Of a stretch of DNA of 64,000 nt, positions 52,763 to 61,987 are shown in pieces. Both the position numbers and the translations under genes were made by a program. The notes under the pieces are model-generated. The model saw only the letters and a list, made by a program, of their open reading frames with translations, ran no database searches and was not told the origin of the DNA. Origin of the DNA: PALSA-693 sp963729695 (GTDB lineage: Bacteria; Actinomycetota; Acidimicrobiia; Acidimicrobiales; Palsa-688); the NCBI GenBank assembly GCA_963729695.1, contig CAVSOT010000003.1:62001-126000 (forward strand), read 5' to 3'. Each line of letters opens with the position of its first letter. Within the stretch, counting starts at the first letter, position 1.

Positions 52763-52834
52763 ATGAAGAAGCTCCTCATCATCGCCGTCCTCGTCGGCCT
52801 CGGCATCTTCGCCGCCCAGAAGCTCCGCTCGTAG
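52763..52834 (+). CDS. Predicted 23-residue single-span membrane microprotein
   Basis: ATG at 52763 to TAG at 52832-52834 encodes a peptide beginning MKKLLIIAVLVGLG and ending AAQKLRS: two Lys, a hydrophobic helix of about 14 residues, then a basic tail. Short peptides with this Lys-hydrophobic-Lys/Arg pattern occur in actinobacteria. There is no strong ribosome site (GTGTGGCC precedes the ATG), so expression is uncertain. Confidence 0.5.
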   Translation: MKKLLIIAVLVGLGIFAAQKLRS

Positions 52835-52924
52835 CTTTCAAGCTTCCTCGCTGTCGGTCGGCGCGGCGCGCCCGGGCGCACCCCGGCCGCTGGCCGCTCC
52901 GCCCGGGCGGGAGCGACAGTATCG

Positions 52925-53761
52925 TCAGGTGGCGCCCAGTTGGGCCTGGGTGCGTGAGCGCCAGGCCACCGCTCCGCCTGCCACCACGAGGGCGGCGGCT
53001 GCTACTGCGGAGCTGCACCAGACCCACGACGGCGGACGACCGCGGGCCGACCCAGAGAGCGGTTCAGGCGCCATCGATGCCGGAGTTGCCGGCGCGGGAG
53101 TTCGAGTGAAACGGACGGTGTCCCAGCTCCGTATCTGAGCGATGCGCCGGAGGGCCCGGTCCGGGTTGACCGCGACGGGGTGACCGACGGCTTCCAGCAT
53201 CGGAACATCCGTAGCCGAGTCGGTGTAGGCCCACGACGCGCTCAGGTCGATGCCGTTCTGGGCGGCCACCCGGCGGATCAACGACGCCTTCTCCGGGCCG
53301 TAGGCGTACCGCTCGACGTCGCCGGTGTAACGGCCGTCCTGGTCCACCCGGGCCACGCTGGCCAGGGCTTCGTGGGCGCCGAGGTGGTTGGCGAGGGGCT
53401 CGACGATCTCCGAGGGAGCCGCGGACACCAGGTAGACGCGGCGCCCCGCGCTCCGGTGCTCGTCGATGAGGTCCCGGGCCTCGATGTAGGTGATCGGATC
53501 GATCGCCGCAGCCAGGCCCTCGGTCACCACTCGCCGCACCTGGGCCTGGTCCCAACCGGTGGTGGCGGCGAGCACCGACCGGCGGACCCGATGCAGCCGT
53601 TTGTGGCCCGCACCCACCCGGACGTAGATCAGCTGGACCCACAGCCCCTTGGCCATGGTCCGCCGGGTGAGGAGGCCCTCGCGGCGAAAGTCCCGGGCGA
53701 ACGCCATGATCGAAGGCTTGGCGATAACGGTTTTGTCGAGATCGAAGAACGCCGCCTCCAC
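52925..53761 (-). CDS. HAD-IB family phosphatase with C-terminal membrane helix
   Basis: A 278-residue SerB/PSP-like hydrolase: nucleophile motif FFDLDKTVIA near the N-terminus, motif II in VYLVSAAPSEIVEPLA, the Lys of GPEKASLIRRVA, and the acidic motif AYTDSATDVPMLEAVG. It probably dephosphorylates a small phospho-metabolite or lipid phosphate. A C-terminal helix (SSAVAAAALVVAGGAVAW) suggests membrane attachment. The GTG at 53761 was chosen next to the conserved strand; the frame is open about 40 codons further. It is divergent from the STAS gene. Confidence 0.82.
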   Translation of the reverse strand: MEAAFFDLDKTVIAKPSIMAFARDFRREGLLTRRTMAKGLWVQLIYVRVGAGHKRLHRVRRSVLAATTGWDQAQVRRVVTEGLAAAIDPITYIEARDLIDEHRSAGRRVYLVSAAPSEIVEPLANHLGAHEALASVARVDQDGRYTGDVERYAYGPEKASLIRRVAAQNGIDLSASWAYTDSATDVPMLEAVGHPVAVNPDRALRRIAQIRSWDTVRFTRTPAPATPASMAPEPLSGSARGRPPSWVWCSSAVAAAALVVAGGAVAWRSRTQAQLGAT

Positions 53762-53905
53762 GTGGTCAATGTACGCGGGCCGGCGCGCCTTTCGGCAGTC
53801 GCGCGACCGGCCGAGGACCTCCACCGTTGTGCCGGCAGGCGGCGGACGAACCCTTCGTCCGATTCCCGCTCTAGTGTGTTGAGGACGCAAAGGAAGGACA
53901 TCTGA

Positions 53906-54244
53906 ATGGAGCTCGGTCTGGAGGTAGACGACAGCCGATCACCTCTCATGATTCTCGCGGTCAAAGGTGAGATTGACGTGTACACGGCTCCCCGGCTGCG
54001 CGAGCAGCTCGTCGAGCTCGTCAGCCAGGGGCATCGGCAGATTGTCGTCGATCTCGAAGGGGTGGATTTCTTGGACTCCACGGGCCTCGGCGTGCTGGTC
54101 GGGGGTCTGAAGCGATTGCGCAGCAACGGTGGCGACATGGCGTTGGTCTGTACCCAACCCCGGATCCTTAAGGTCTTCGAGATCACGGGACTGACGACCG
54201 TGTTTTCGATCAGCGCATCGGTGGACGAGGCCACCTCCGGCTGA
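53906..54244 (+). CDS. STAS-domain anti-sigma-factor antagonist
   Basis: A 112-residue SpoIIAA/RsbV-like protein with the phosphorylatable Ser in VDFLDSTGLGVLVGGL and the starting strand ILAVKGEIDVYTAPRLREQL. In the partner-switch scheme the unphosphorylated form sequesters an RsbW-type kinase. That partner is the next gene, 20 bases downstream. The ATG has AAGGA upstream. Confidence 0.9.
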   Translation: MELGLEVDDSRSPLMILAVKGEIDVYTAPRLREQLVELVSQGHRQIVVDLEGVDFLDSTGLGVLVGGLKRLRSNGGDMALVCTQPRILKVFEITGLTTVFSISASVDEATSG

Positions 54245-54264
54245 GGACCGCCCCGGGGCCGCCA

Positions 54265-54747
54265 ATGGACCTTTCCCTCGAGCTCACCGTTCCCTCCCGG
54301 ACCGAGTACATCGCGGTCGTGCGGCTGGTCGTGTCGTCCCTCGTGTCGGCCCGCCGGACCGTCTCTGAGGACCGGATCGACGACCTGAAGCTGGCCGTGT
54401 CGGAGGCGTGCACCAATGCCATCGAAGCCAACACCGCCGTCGGAGGGGTGAGCCCGGTCGTGGTGCGAGTGTGGGAAGCCCCTGAACGGATGGAAGTCTG
54501 CATCGCTGACTCAGGAGCAGGTTTCGATCCAGAGGCGCTCCCCGAGCACCCCCCCGTGACGGATCCCGAACGCCTCAACTTCGAACGGGGCCTGGGCATC
54601 CCCCTGATTCGCAACCTGGTCGATGGCGTCCGCTTCGAGTCCGGGGAAAAAGGGACGTCGGTGTGGATGACGTTGTTCGGCGGGCCTACCGCCGGCGACG
54701 ACGAGACGGCTGAGATCGTGCGGGTCGTGCTCTCCGACGAGCACTGA
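54265..54747 (+). CDS. RsbW/SpoIIAB-like anti-sigma factor (HATPase_c)
   Basis: A 160-residue GHKL ATPase-fold kinase: N-box LKLAVSEACTNAIEAN, G1 box CIADSGAGFDPE and G2 region FERGLGIPLIRNLVDG, ending GTSVWMTLFG. It should phosphorylate the STAS protein and bind a sigma factor. No sigma-factor gene is adjacent within the window, so the target lies elsewhere. Confidence 0.88.
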   Translation: MDLSLELTVPSRTEYIAVVRLVVSSLVSARRTVSEDRIDDLKLAVSEACTNAIEANTAVGGVSPVVVRVWEAPERMEVCIADSGAGFDPEALPEHPPVTDPERLNFERGLGIPLIRNLVDGVRFESGEKGTSVWMTLFGGPTAGDDETAEIVRVVLSDEH

Positions 54748-54792
54748 GTCCTCTGGGGGTCCCGCCCCCTCTTCGAGGTGCCGCGTCGTCGC

Positions 54793-54822
54793 TTGACTTT
54801 TGCCGCGCCTAAAAAGTACGGT
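54793..54822 (+). promoter_or_regulatory. Candidate promoter and operator of the DtxR-type gene
   Basis: TTGACT (54793-54798) and TACGGT (54817-54822) are separated by 18 bases. The ATG follows 15 bases later, so the transcript would have a very short leader. CGCCT and AGGCG arms (54806-54810, 54824-54828) straddle the -10 and could bind the regulator itself. This is motif reading only. Confidence 0.35.
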
Positions 54823-54836
54823 CAGGCGTCGAAATT

Positions 54837-55655
54837 ATGGACCTCGCCTTGACGAAATCCGAGCGGGAGACGCTGAAGGCCATCTGGCGCTTGACCTCCA
54901 ACCAGCATGGCGGGTCCAGTTCAGCGCATCGGGGCGCCCGCACCGGGGATCTGGCCGCGGCCTTGCAACTGTCGCCAGCCACCATGACCGCCACGGTCAA
55001 GAAGCTGGCCGACCGCGGCTTGGCCGTCCACACCCCGTATCACGGCGTGGAACTCACGGACATCGGTCGGCGCCAGGCGATGAGTGTCGTGCGCCGCCAC
55101 CGCATCGTCGAGCGATTCCTCGCCGACATGCTCGGCTACAGCTGGGCCGAGGCTGACCGCCTGGCTCCGGCGTTCGAACATCAGCTGCCGCAGGAGGTCG
55201 AAGACCGCCTCTACACCGCCCTCGATCGGCCGGCGACCTGCCCGCACGGCTTTCCCATCCCGGGCGTCGAGAGTGCGGGCCTGCCGGACATGCCTGCCCT
55301 GTACGAGCTGACGCCAGGAGACCGAGCCGTGATCGCCCTGCCTGGGTCCACGAATCCTGACGTAGCCCACTTCCTCGACGGTCTCGGCGTGCGCCCGGGC
55401 ATCGAGGTGGAGGTGCGCGAAAAGCACCCTTTCGACGGCCCCCTCGTCGTGTCCGTCGACGGGCAGGACCGAACGATCGGCGAAAGGGTCGCCCGCCAGA
55501 TCCTGGTCCGGCCGGCCTCGGCCGCCGCCCCAGAACCGGCCGAGCCTCCGAATCTGGCGCCCGACGTCTCGCCCGACGGGCAGGACGTCGCCGCCCCGTC
55601 ATCCCCCAACCTCAAGAGGAGAAAGGAACCGTCTGATCATGCGACTCGTCGCTGA
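54837..55655 (+). CDS. DtxR/MntR-family metal-dependent regulator
   Basis: A 272-residue iron- or manganese-dependent repressor. The winged helix-turn-helix (TGDLAAALQLSPATMTATVKKLADRGLAVHTPYHGVELT) is followed by the dimerisation and metal domain (RRHRIVERFLADMLGYSWAEADRLAPAFEH, CPHGFPIPG) and a C-terminal SH3-like FeoA domain (YELTPGDRAVIALP to VARQILV). It ends in a Pro/Ala-rich tail. An insertion after residue 23 (GGSSSAHRGAR) is unusual. Its 3' end overlaps hppA by 17 bases. Confidence 0.88.
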   Translation: MDLALTKSERETLKAIWRLTSNQHGGSSSAHRGARTGDLAAALQLSPATMTATVKKLADRGLAVHTPYHGVELTDIGRRQAMSVVRRHRIVERFLADMLGYSWAEADRLAPAFEHQLPQEVEDRLYTALDRPATCPHGFPIPGVESAGLPDMPALYELTPGDRAVIALPGSTNPDVAHFLDGLGVRPGIEVEVREKHPFDGPLVVSVDGQDRTIGERVARQILVRPASAAAPEPAEPPNLAPDVSPDGQDVAAPSSPNLKRRKEPSDHATRR

Positions 55656-58107
55656 GGGCGGCTACCAGCCGTTCCACCTGCACAACACCGAGTGGGTGTG
55701 GCTGGTGTTTGCCGCGGTGTGCGGCCTCATCGCCATCGCCACCGGCTTCTACCTCATGCGGGGGGTGCTGGCTTCCGACCAGGGCACCCCCACCATGATC
55801 GAGATCGCCAAGGCGATCCAGGAGGGCGCCCAGGCCTATTTGGCCCGCCAGTTCAGAGCCATCGGGATGATCGTGCTGCCTCTGGCGGTCCTGGTCTTCC
55901 TCACGGCCAGCTCGGTGACGCGAACCCTTCCCGACGGCTCGAAGCACACGGTGCTCTCCTATGGGCTGTCGGGCCTGTTCCGGGCCATCGTGTTCCTGGC
56001 CGGCGCCACCCTGTCCGGCCTGGCCGGCTACATCGGCATGAGCACGGCCGTGCGGGGCAACGTGCGCACCGCGGCCGCGGCCCGGGACGGGTCGATGGCC
56101 GCCGGCCTGCAAGTTGCCTTCCGGACCGGGGCGGTGACCGGCATGTTCGTGGTCGGCCTCGGGCTCCTCGGCGCCACCATCATCGTCATGCTCTTCCAGA
56201 ACACCGCCACCGCCATCCTGGTTGGATTCGGGTTCGGCGGGTCGCTGCTGGCCCTGTTCATGAGGGTCGGCGGTGGCATCTTCACCAAGGCCGCAGACGT
56301 GGGCGCAGACCTGGTGGGCAAGGTCGAAGCCGGCATTCCCGAGGATGACCCGCGCAACGCGGCAACCATCGCAGACAACGTCGGCGACAACGTCGGGGAC
56401 TGCGCCGGGATGGGCGCCGACCTGTTCGAGTCGTACCTGGTGATCCTGGTGGCCACCCTGATCCTGGCCAACACCGCTTTCCCCGCCGGCAAGGGTCAGG
56501 TCGGTCTCGTGTACTCGTTGGTGGTGCCGGCGATCGGGATCCTGGCGTCGATCGTCGGGATCTTCGTGGTTCGGGCCGGGCCCAAAGACCGCTCGGCCAT
56601 GCGCCCGATCAACCGGGGCGTCCTCACTTCGGCCGTGCTGACCATCATCGGCACGTTCTTCGTGTCCCAGTTCTACGTGCACAACCTCAAGGTCTGGTGG
56701 GCCGTGGTCACGGGCGTGATCCTCGGCCAGGTGGCCAGTCGCATCACCGAGTACTACACCTCGACCGAGACCACCCCGGTCCGCGATATCGCCGAAGCCG
56801 CTCGGACCGGCCCGGCTACCACCATCCTCTCCGGTATCAGCTCCGGCATGGAGTCGGCGGTGCCGGCGCTGGTGGCGATCGTCATCGCCATCGTCGTCGC
56901 CATAGCCCTCGGTCACGGCAACATCACCCTCGAGCTGTACCTGGTGTCGCTGGTGGGCCTGGGACTGCTGTCCAACGCCGGCATCGTTGTTTCGGAGGAC
57001 ACGTTCGGCCCCGTCTCCGACAATGCCGCCGGCATTGCCGAGATGAGCGGCGAGTTTCATGGCGAGGCCGAGCGGGTCATGGTCAGCCTGGACGCCGTTG
57101 GCAATACGACGAAGGCGGTGACGAAGGGCTTCGCGGTCGGATCGGCAGTGATCGCCGGGGTGGCCCTTTTCGCCAGCTATGTGGAGACCATCGCCTCGAA
57201 CGTCAAGCTGGGGTCGATCGCCACGACCGGAAACCAGCTGTTCACGTCGGTGGCCCAGACCATTATCAACGTGGCCAACCCGAAGACGTTCATCGGCCTG
57301 TTGATCGGCGGGTCGATCGCCTTCCTCTTCTCGGCGTTGGCCATCCGGGCGGTCGGTCGTTCCGCCGGGACGGTGGTGCAGGAGGTGCGGCGCCAGTTCC
57401 GCGAGCACCCCGGGATCATGGATCGCACGGAGCGCCCCGAGTACGGCCGGGTGATCGACATCTGCACGGCCGCGGCCCAGCGGGAGCTGGCCACGCCGGC
57501 GCTGCTCGCCATCCTGGCTCCCGTCGTGGTCGGTTTCGGTATCGGATACCAATCCCTGGGTGCCTTCCTGGCCGGGACGATCCTCACCGGCCTGTTGATG
57601 GCCAACTTCCTCAACAACTCCGGCGGCGCCTGGGATAACGCCAAGAAGTACATCGAGGACGGCCATGAAGGTGGCAAGGGGTCAGAGGCCCACAAAGCGG
57701 CTGTCATCGGCGACACCGTCGGTGACCCGTTCAAGGACACCGCCGGACCGGCGATCAACCCGCTCATCAAGGTCATGAACCTGGTGAGCCTGCTGATCCT
57801 CCCGGGCGTGATCACTTTGCAGCATCACACTGCCGAGCGCTACATCATCGCCGCCGTTGCTCTGGCGGTGATCATCGGTGGGGTGCTCTTCTCCAAGCGC
57901 AAGATCGTGGCCCTCGACACCCCGGTCGAAGGAACGGTCGTGGACGTGCCTCCCGTCGGCCCCCAGGTGGCCGGGGCTGGGTCGCTGCCCGGGGCGCCCC
58001 AGGCCGTGCTGGTGGCGGCGATCGACGACTACATCGTGGTCGAGAACGGCGACGTCGAGCTGCGGGCCCGTCTCCTCGAGGTCAAGGCCAAGCTGACCGA
58101 CACCTAG
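55639..58107 (+). CDS. hppA: K+-independent membrane-bound H+-translocating pyrophosphatase
   Basis: An 822-residue protein with about 16 membrane spans. It carries the pyrophosphate-binding signatures DVGADLVGKVEAGIPEDDPRN and DNVGDNVGDCAGMGADLFESY and the C-terminal GDTVGDPFKDTAGPAINPLIK. The K+-dependence position reads GNTTKAVTKG, with Lys, which marks the K+-independent subclass. It couples pyrophosphate hydrolysis to proton export. A hydrophilic tail of about 50 residues (VVDVPPVGPQVAG onward) extends past the last span. Its ATG lies inside the DtxR-type gene, implying translational coupling. Confidence 0.95.
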   Translation: MRLVAEGGYQPFHLHNTEWVWLVFAAVCGLIAIATGFYLMRGVLASDQGTPTMIEIAKAIQEGAQAYLARQFRAIGMIVLPLAVLVFLTASSVTRTLPDGSKHTVLSYGLSGLFRAIVFLAGATLSGLAGYIGMSTAVRGNVRTAAAARDGSMAAGLQVAFRTGAVTGMFVVGLGLLGATIIVMLFQNTATAILVGFGFGGSLLALFMRVGGGIFTKAADVGADLVGKVEAGIPEDDPRNAATIADNVGDNVGDCAGMGADLFESYLVILVATLILANTAFPAGKGQVGLVYSLVVPAIGILASIVGIFVVRAGPKDRSAMRPINRGVLTSAVLTIIGTFFVSQFYVHNLKVWWAVVTGVILGQVASRITEYYTSTETTPVRDIAEAARTGPATTILSGISSGMESAVPALVAIVIAIVVAIALGHGNITLELYLVSLVGLGLLSNAGIVVSEDTFGPVSDNAAGIAEMSGEFHGEAERVMVSLDAVGNTTKAVTKGFAVGSAVIAGVALFASYVETIASNVKLGSIATTGNQLFTSVAQTIINVANPKTFIGLLIGGSIAFLFSALAIRAVGRSAGTVVQEVRRQFREHPGIMDRTERPEYGRVIDICTAAAQRELATPALLAILAPVVVGFGIGYQSLGAFLAGTILTGLLMANFLNNSGGAWDNAKKYIEDGHEGGKGSEAHKAAVIGDTVGDPFKDTAGPAINPLIKVMNLVSLLILPGVITLQHHTAERYIIAAVALAVIIGGVLFSKRKIVALDTPVEGTVVDVPPVGPQVAGAGSLPGAPQAVLVAAIDDYIVVENGDVELRARLLEVKAKLTDT

Positions 58108-58199
58108 AAACGAGTTGGAGGGGCCCGGCACCAATCGTGCAGGGCCGCTTGCCCCCCCGCGCCCGCAGCTGGCTGGACCGCTCCCACTAGGATTCGTGG

Positions 58200-58865
58200 G
58201 TGCTCGGTCTGCTCAACTTCACCACCTTTGTGGCCGACTCGGGGTACCTGGCCATATTTGTGCTGAGCGTGCTCCAGTCGTGTTGCGTCCCGACCTCCTC
58301 CGAGCTCACCATCGGGTTTGCCGGCGTGCTGGCCGCCGAGGGCAAGCTGAGCCTCCCGGCGGTGATCGTGGTGGCGGTGGCCGGGGAGGTTGTGGGGGCG
58401 TTCCTGGCCTGGTTCATCGGGCGCACGGCCGGGCGGACGTTCGTCGACCGCTACGGAAAATATCTCCTGCTCACCCACCGTGATCTGGACCGAGCCGAGG
58501 CGTGGTACGACCGTCACGGCAACTGGGCGGTGTTCGGCGGCCGGCTCATACCCGTGGTGCGCAACTTCGTGGCCCTGCCGGCGGGCGTCGCCGAGGTTCC
58601 CCTCCTGCGTTTCGGGCTGCTCACCGCGGCCGGCAGCGCCATCTGGTGCTCGGCGATGGCGCTCATCGGCTACAGCATCGGGTCCGGCTACCACAAGGTG
58701 ATGCGGGGCTTCAGCGACGCCGGTTACATACTGGCGGCCGTGGTCATCGTGGCCATCGCGGTGTTCATCGCCCACCGGTACCGCAGCTACAAGGAAGCGA
58801 CGACCGCGTCCCCCGGCCGGACCGAGGAGCTGGGCTCTCGCAACCAGGTGGAGGAACTGGACTGA
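58200..58865 (+). CDS. DedA/SNARE-associated family membrane protein
   Basis: A 221-residue DedA-family protein (undecaprenyl-phosphate or lipid flippase candidates). The re-entrant-loop region is CCVPTSSELTIGFAGVLAA, followed by the motif GGRLIPVVRNFVALPAGVAE with the conserved Arg, and hydrophobic helices at both ends. The start is a GTG 92 bases after hppA. A hydrophilic tail follows the last helix. Confidence 0.88.
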   Translation: MLGLLNFTTFVADSGYLAIFVLSVLQSCCVPTSSELTIGFAGVLAAEGKLSLPAVIVVAVAGEVVGAFLAWFIGRTAGRTFVDRYGKYLLLTHRDLDRAEAWYDRHGNWAVFGGRLIPVVRNFVALPAGVAEVPLLRFGLLTAAGSAIWCSAMALIGYSIGSGYHKVMRGFSDAGYILAAVVIVAIAVFIAHRYRSYKEATTASPGRTEELGSRNQVEELD

Positions 58866-59089
58866 GCTCCAGGGTGGGGAAGTGCCGCTCGTTCCCCGTC
58901 TGACCCCTGCTCGCCGAGGCGCCTAGGGGGTGCCAATCCTGCTGGGCAACTGGTCCAGGAGGGTGATCGGTCCCGTTCCGGTAGGGGGCCCGGAGCCGTA
59001 TGGTCGTAGTTCTGCCCGGCTCGGCGCTACCGTGTCGCCGCAAGCTGTGGTCGCGATCCACCCCGTTTTTCCCTCAAGATGAAATGGTC

Positions 59090-61987
59090 ATGCCCAAGCC
59101 TCTAGTCATTGTCGAGTCGCCCGCGAAAGCCAGGACCATCTCGTCCTTCCTGGGCGGCGACTATCACGTCGAGTCGTCGATCGGCCACATCCGGGACCTC
59201 CCCCGCAACGCCGCAGACGTTCCTCCGGCCTACAAGGGCGAGTCCTGGGCCCGCCTCGGCGTCGACGTCGACAACGACTTCAAGCCCCTCTACGTCGTGT
59301 CTCGGGACAAGCGGGACCAGGTACGCAAGCTGAAGAGCATGGTCAAGGACGCGAGCGAGCTCTATCTCGCCACCGACGAGGACCGGGAAGGCGAGTCGAT
59401 CGCCTGGCACCTGCTCGAGGTGCTCGCTCCCCGGGTGCCCGTGCGCCGCATGGTCTTCCACGAGATCACCAGGCCGGCCATCGAACGCGCCGTACGTGAG
59501 TCCCGAGACCTCGACCGCCGGCTGGTGGACGCTCAAGAGACGCGTCGCATCCTGGACCGGCTCTACGGGTACGAGGTCAGCCCGGTGTTGTGGAAGAAGG
59601 TGATGCCCGCCCTCTCCGCCGGGCGCGTGCAGTCGGTGGCCACCCGCCTGGTCGTCGAACGCGAGCGGGCTCGCATGCGCTTCGTGTCCGCCTCCTTCTG
59701 GGATCTCGCCGGTGAGTTCTCGCCCGAAGGGAAGCCCCCTGAGACGTCGTCGTTCTCGGCCTCCCTGGTCGCGCTCAACGGCCACCGGCTGGTGACCGGC
59801 CGGGACTTCGGTGAGGACGGGCAGCTCAAGACCGACGAGACGGTTCGGCTCGACGAGGACAACGCCCGCGGGCTGGCCCAGCGCCTGGAAGGGGCCGAGT
59901 TCTCGGTCCGCTCGGTCGATGAGAAGCCCTGGCGGCGGACACCCCACGCCCCGTTCATGACCTCGACCTTGCAGCAGGAGTCCGGACGCAAGCTGCGCTT
60001 CTCGGCGGCCCGGACGATGCGGGTCGCCCAGGACCTGTACGAGGCCGGCTACATCACCTACATGCGGACCGACTCCACCACCCTGTCGGAGGAGGCGCTC
60101 AACGCCGCCCGTTCCCAGGCCCGCTCCCTCTACGGCCCCGAGTACGTCCCGGCCCAGCCCCGCCGCTACGACAAGAAGGTCAAGAACGCCCAAGAAGCGC
60201 ACGAGGCCATCCGCCCCGCAGGCGACACCTTCCGGACGCCACAAGAGACCGGGCTCCACGGCGATCAGCGCCGACTGTACGAGCTGGTATGGATGCGTAC
60301 CGTGGCCTCGCAGATGGCCAACGCCGAGGGCCGCACCATGAGCGTCCGGTTGGGCGGTGTTTCCTCTGAAGGCGAGGACGCCGAGTTCGCCACGAGCGGC
60401 CGGGTGATCACCTTCCCTGGCTTTCTCCGGGCGTACGTCGAGGGCTCGGACGACCCCAACGCCGAGCTGGAGGATCGCGAGGTGCGCCTGCCGCCGCTGG
60501 CCGTCGGCGACGCCCTCTCCCTGCTGGCTCTGGAGGCGGCCGGGCACGCGACCCAGCCTCCGGCGCGCTACACCGAAGCCTCGTTGGTAAATGCCCTGGA
60601 GGACATGGGAGTGGGCCGCCCGTCGACCTACGCCACCATCCTCGACACCATCGAGAATCGGGGCTACGTGTGGAAAAAGGGCTCGGCCCTGGTGCCGTCG
60701 TGGACCGCCTTCGCCGTCACCGGGTTGCTGGAGCGCCACTTCGGGGAGCTGGTCGATTACGGCTTTACGGCGTCCATGGAAGAGGACCTCGACGAGATCG
60801 CCCGAGGCGGGCAGGAGTCGGTGCCGTGGCTCACCCGCTTCTACTTCGGCAATGGTGGCGGCACGACCAACCCCGGCCTCAAGCGGATGGTGTCGGAGCA
60901 CCTCGGCGAGATCGATGCTCGCGAGATCAACTCGATTCCCGTCGGTGGTGACGACTCGGGCGTGGTGGTGCGGGTCGGACGCTACGGGCCGTACGTGCAG
61001 GACGGGGAGGGCCGGCGAGCGCCCGTCCCGGAGGACCTCGCTCCTGACGAGCTGACCCTCGCCCGGGCCCTGGAGCTCCTCGAAGCCGGTTCGACCGAGC
61101 GGGTCGTGGGTTCGGATCCGAGCTCTGGTCTGCCGATCGTGGTCCGTTCGGGCCGCTTCGGCCCCTATGTTCAGGTGGGGGCGCCCGAGGCGTCGGGGAA
61201 CGGGACGGCCGCCGGTAGCGACACCGGCAAACCGACCCCGGCTGCGGCCACAGGGAAGCCGGTAACGGCCTCCCTCCTGGCGAGCATGGACCCGGCCACC
61301 TTGACGCTCGAGGATGCGTTGCGGGTGCTCTCGCTGCCCCGGGTTGTCGGCGCCGATCCGGCGACCGGCGAGGACATCGTGGCCAGCAACGGCCGCTACG
61401 GCCCGTATCTCAAGCGAGGATCCGATTCCCGGTCGCTCGAGTCCGAAGATCAGCTCTTCACCGTCGGCCTGGACGAAGCCGTGGCCCTCTTCGCCCAGCC
61501 CAAGACCCGGCGGGGCCGGGGGGCGGCGGCCGGGCCGCTCCGGGAGCTGGGGCCAGACCCGGTCAGTGCTGCGCCGATCCAACTCAAGGACGGCCGCTTC
61601 GGCCCCTATGTCACCGACGGCGTCACCAACGCCTCGCTGCGCAAGGGCGACACGGTCGACGGCATCACGCCGGAACGGGCCGCCGAGCTGCTGGCCGACC
61701 GGCGGGCCGCCGGGCCCCGACCGCCGCGTCCGGGCCGAGCCCGGGCGGGCACCAAGGCGGGTGGGAGCCGCAAGTCGACCGGGGCGGCCAAGGCCGCCGG
61801 CGCCAGCTCGTCGGGCTCGTCGGCCGCGGCAGGCAGGACGACGACAGCTCGTAAGGCGGCCGCGAAGAAGGTGGCCAAGGCGCCGGCGGCCGCCAAGGCG
61901 GCCACGAAGACCCGTAAAGCCGCCGGCTCGGCCGCAACCGCAACCACCCGCAAGTCTGGTGGCTCCACCCGGCGAAAGGCCGACTGA
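59090..61987 (+). CDS. topA: DNA topoisomerase I (type IA)
   Basis: About 965 residues. N-terminal Toprim domain (PLVIVESPAKARTISSFLG; YLATDEDREGESIAWHL with the acidic triad), catalytic Tyr324 in TYMRTDSTTLS, and PSTYATILDTIENRGYVWKKG. The C-terminus carries repeated strand motifs of type RVGRYGPYVQ, RSGRFGPYVQ, SNGRYGPYL and KDGRFGPYV instead of zinc fingers, ending in a Lys/Ala-rich tail typical of actinobacterial TopA. ATG at 59090 is chosen; another ATG two codons earlier is possible. The stop is overlapped by tmk. Confidence 0.96.
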   Translation: MPKPLVIVESPAKARTISSFLGGDYHVESSIGHIRDLPRNAADVPPAYKGESWARLGVDVDNDFKPLYVVSRDKRDQVRKLKSMVKDASELYLATDEDREGESIAWHLLEVLAPRVPVRRMVFHEITRPAIERAVRESRDLDRRLVDAQETRRILDRLYGYEVSPVLWKKVMPALSAGRVQSVATRLVVERERARMRFVSASFWDLAGEFSPEGKPPETSSFSASLVALNGHRLVTGRDFGEDGQLKTDETVRLDEDNARGLAQRLEGAEFSVRSVDEKPWRRTPHAPFMTSTLQQESGRKLRFSAARTMRVAQDLYEAGYITYMRTDSTTLSEEALNAARSQARSLYGPEYVPAQPRRYDKKVKNAQEAHEAIRPAGDTFRTPQETGLHGDQRRLYELVWMRTVASQMANAEGRTMSVRLGGVSSEGEDAEFATSGRVITFPGFLRAYVEGSDDPNAELEDREVRLPPLAVGDALSLLALEAAGHATQPPARYTEASLVNALEDMGVGRPSTYATILDTIENRGYVWKKGSALVPSWTAFAVTGLLERHFGELVDYGFTASMEEDLDEIARGGQESVPWLTRFYFGNGGGTTNPGLKRMVSEHLGEIDAREINSIPVGGDDSGVVVRVGRYGPYVQDGEGRRAPVPEDLAPDELTLARALELLEAGSTERVVGSDPSSGLPIVVRSGRFGPYVQVGAPEASGNGTAAGSDTGKPTPAAATGKPVTASLLASMDPATLTLEDALRVLSLPRVVGADPATGEDIVASNGRYGPYLKRGSDSRSLESEDQLFTVGLDEAVALFAQPKTRRGRGAAAGPLRELGPDPVSAAPIQLKDGRFGPYVTDGVTNASLRKGDTVDGITPERAAELLADRRAAGPRPPRPGRARAGTKAGGSRKSTGAAKAAGASSSGSSAAAGRTTTARKAAAKKVAKAPAAAKAATKTRKAAGSAATATTRKSGGSTRRKAD

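Noticed and set aside
55612..57666. A long His/Asp/Gly-rich frame antisense to hppA, and a similar one antisense to topA (59102-61582) and to the NRAMP-like gene
   Set aside because: Composition is that expected from the complement of GC-rich coding DNA. No family resemblance, and the sense genes are certain.
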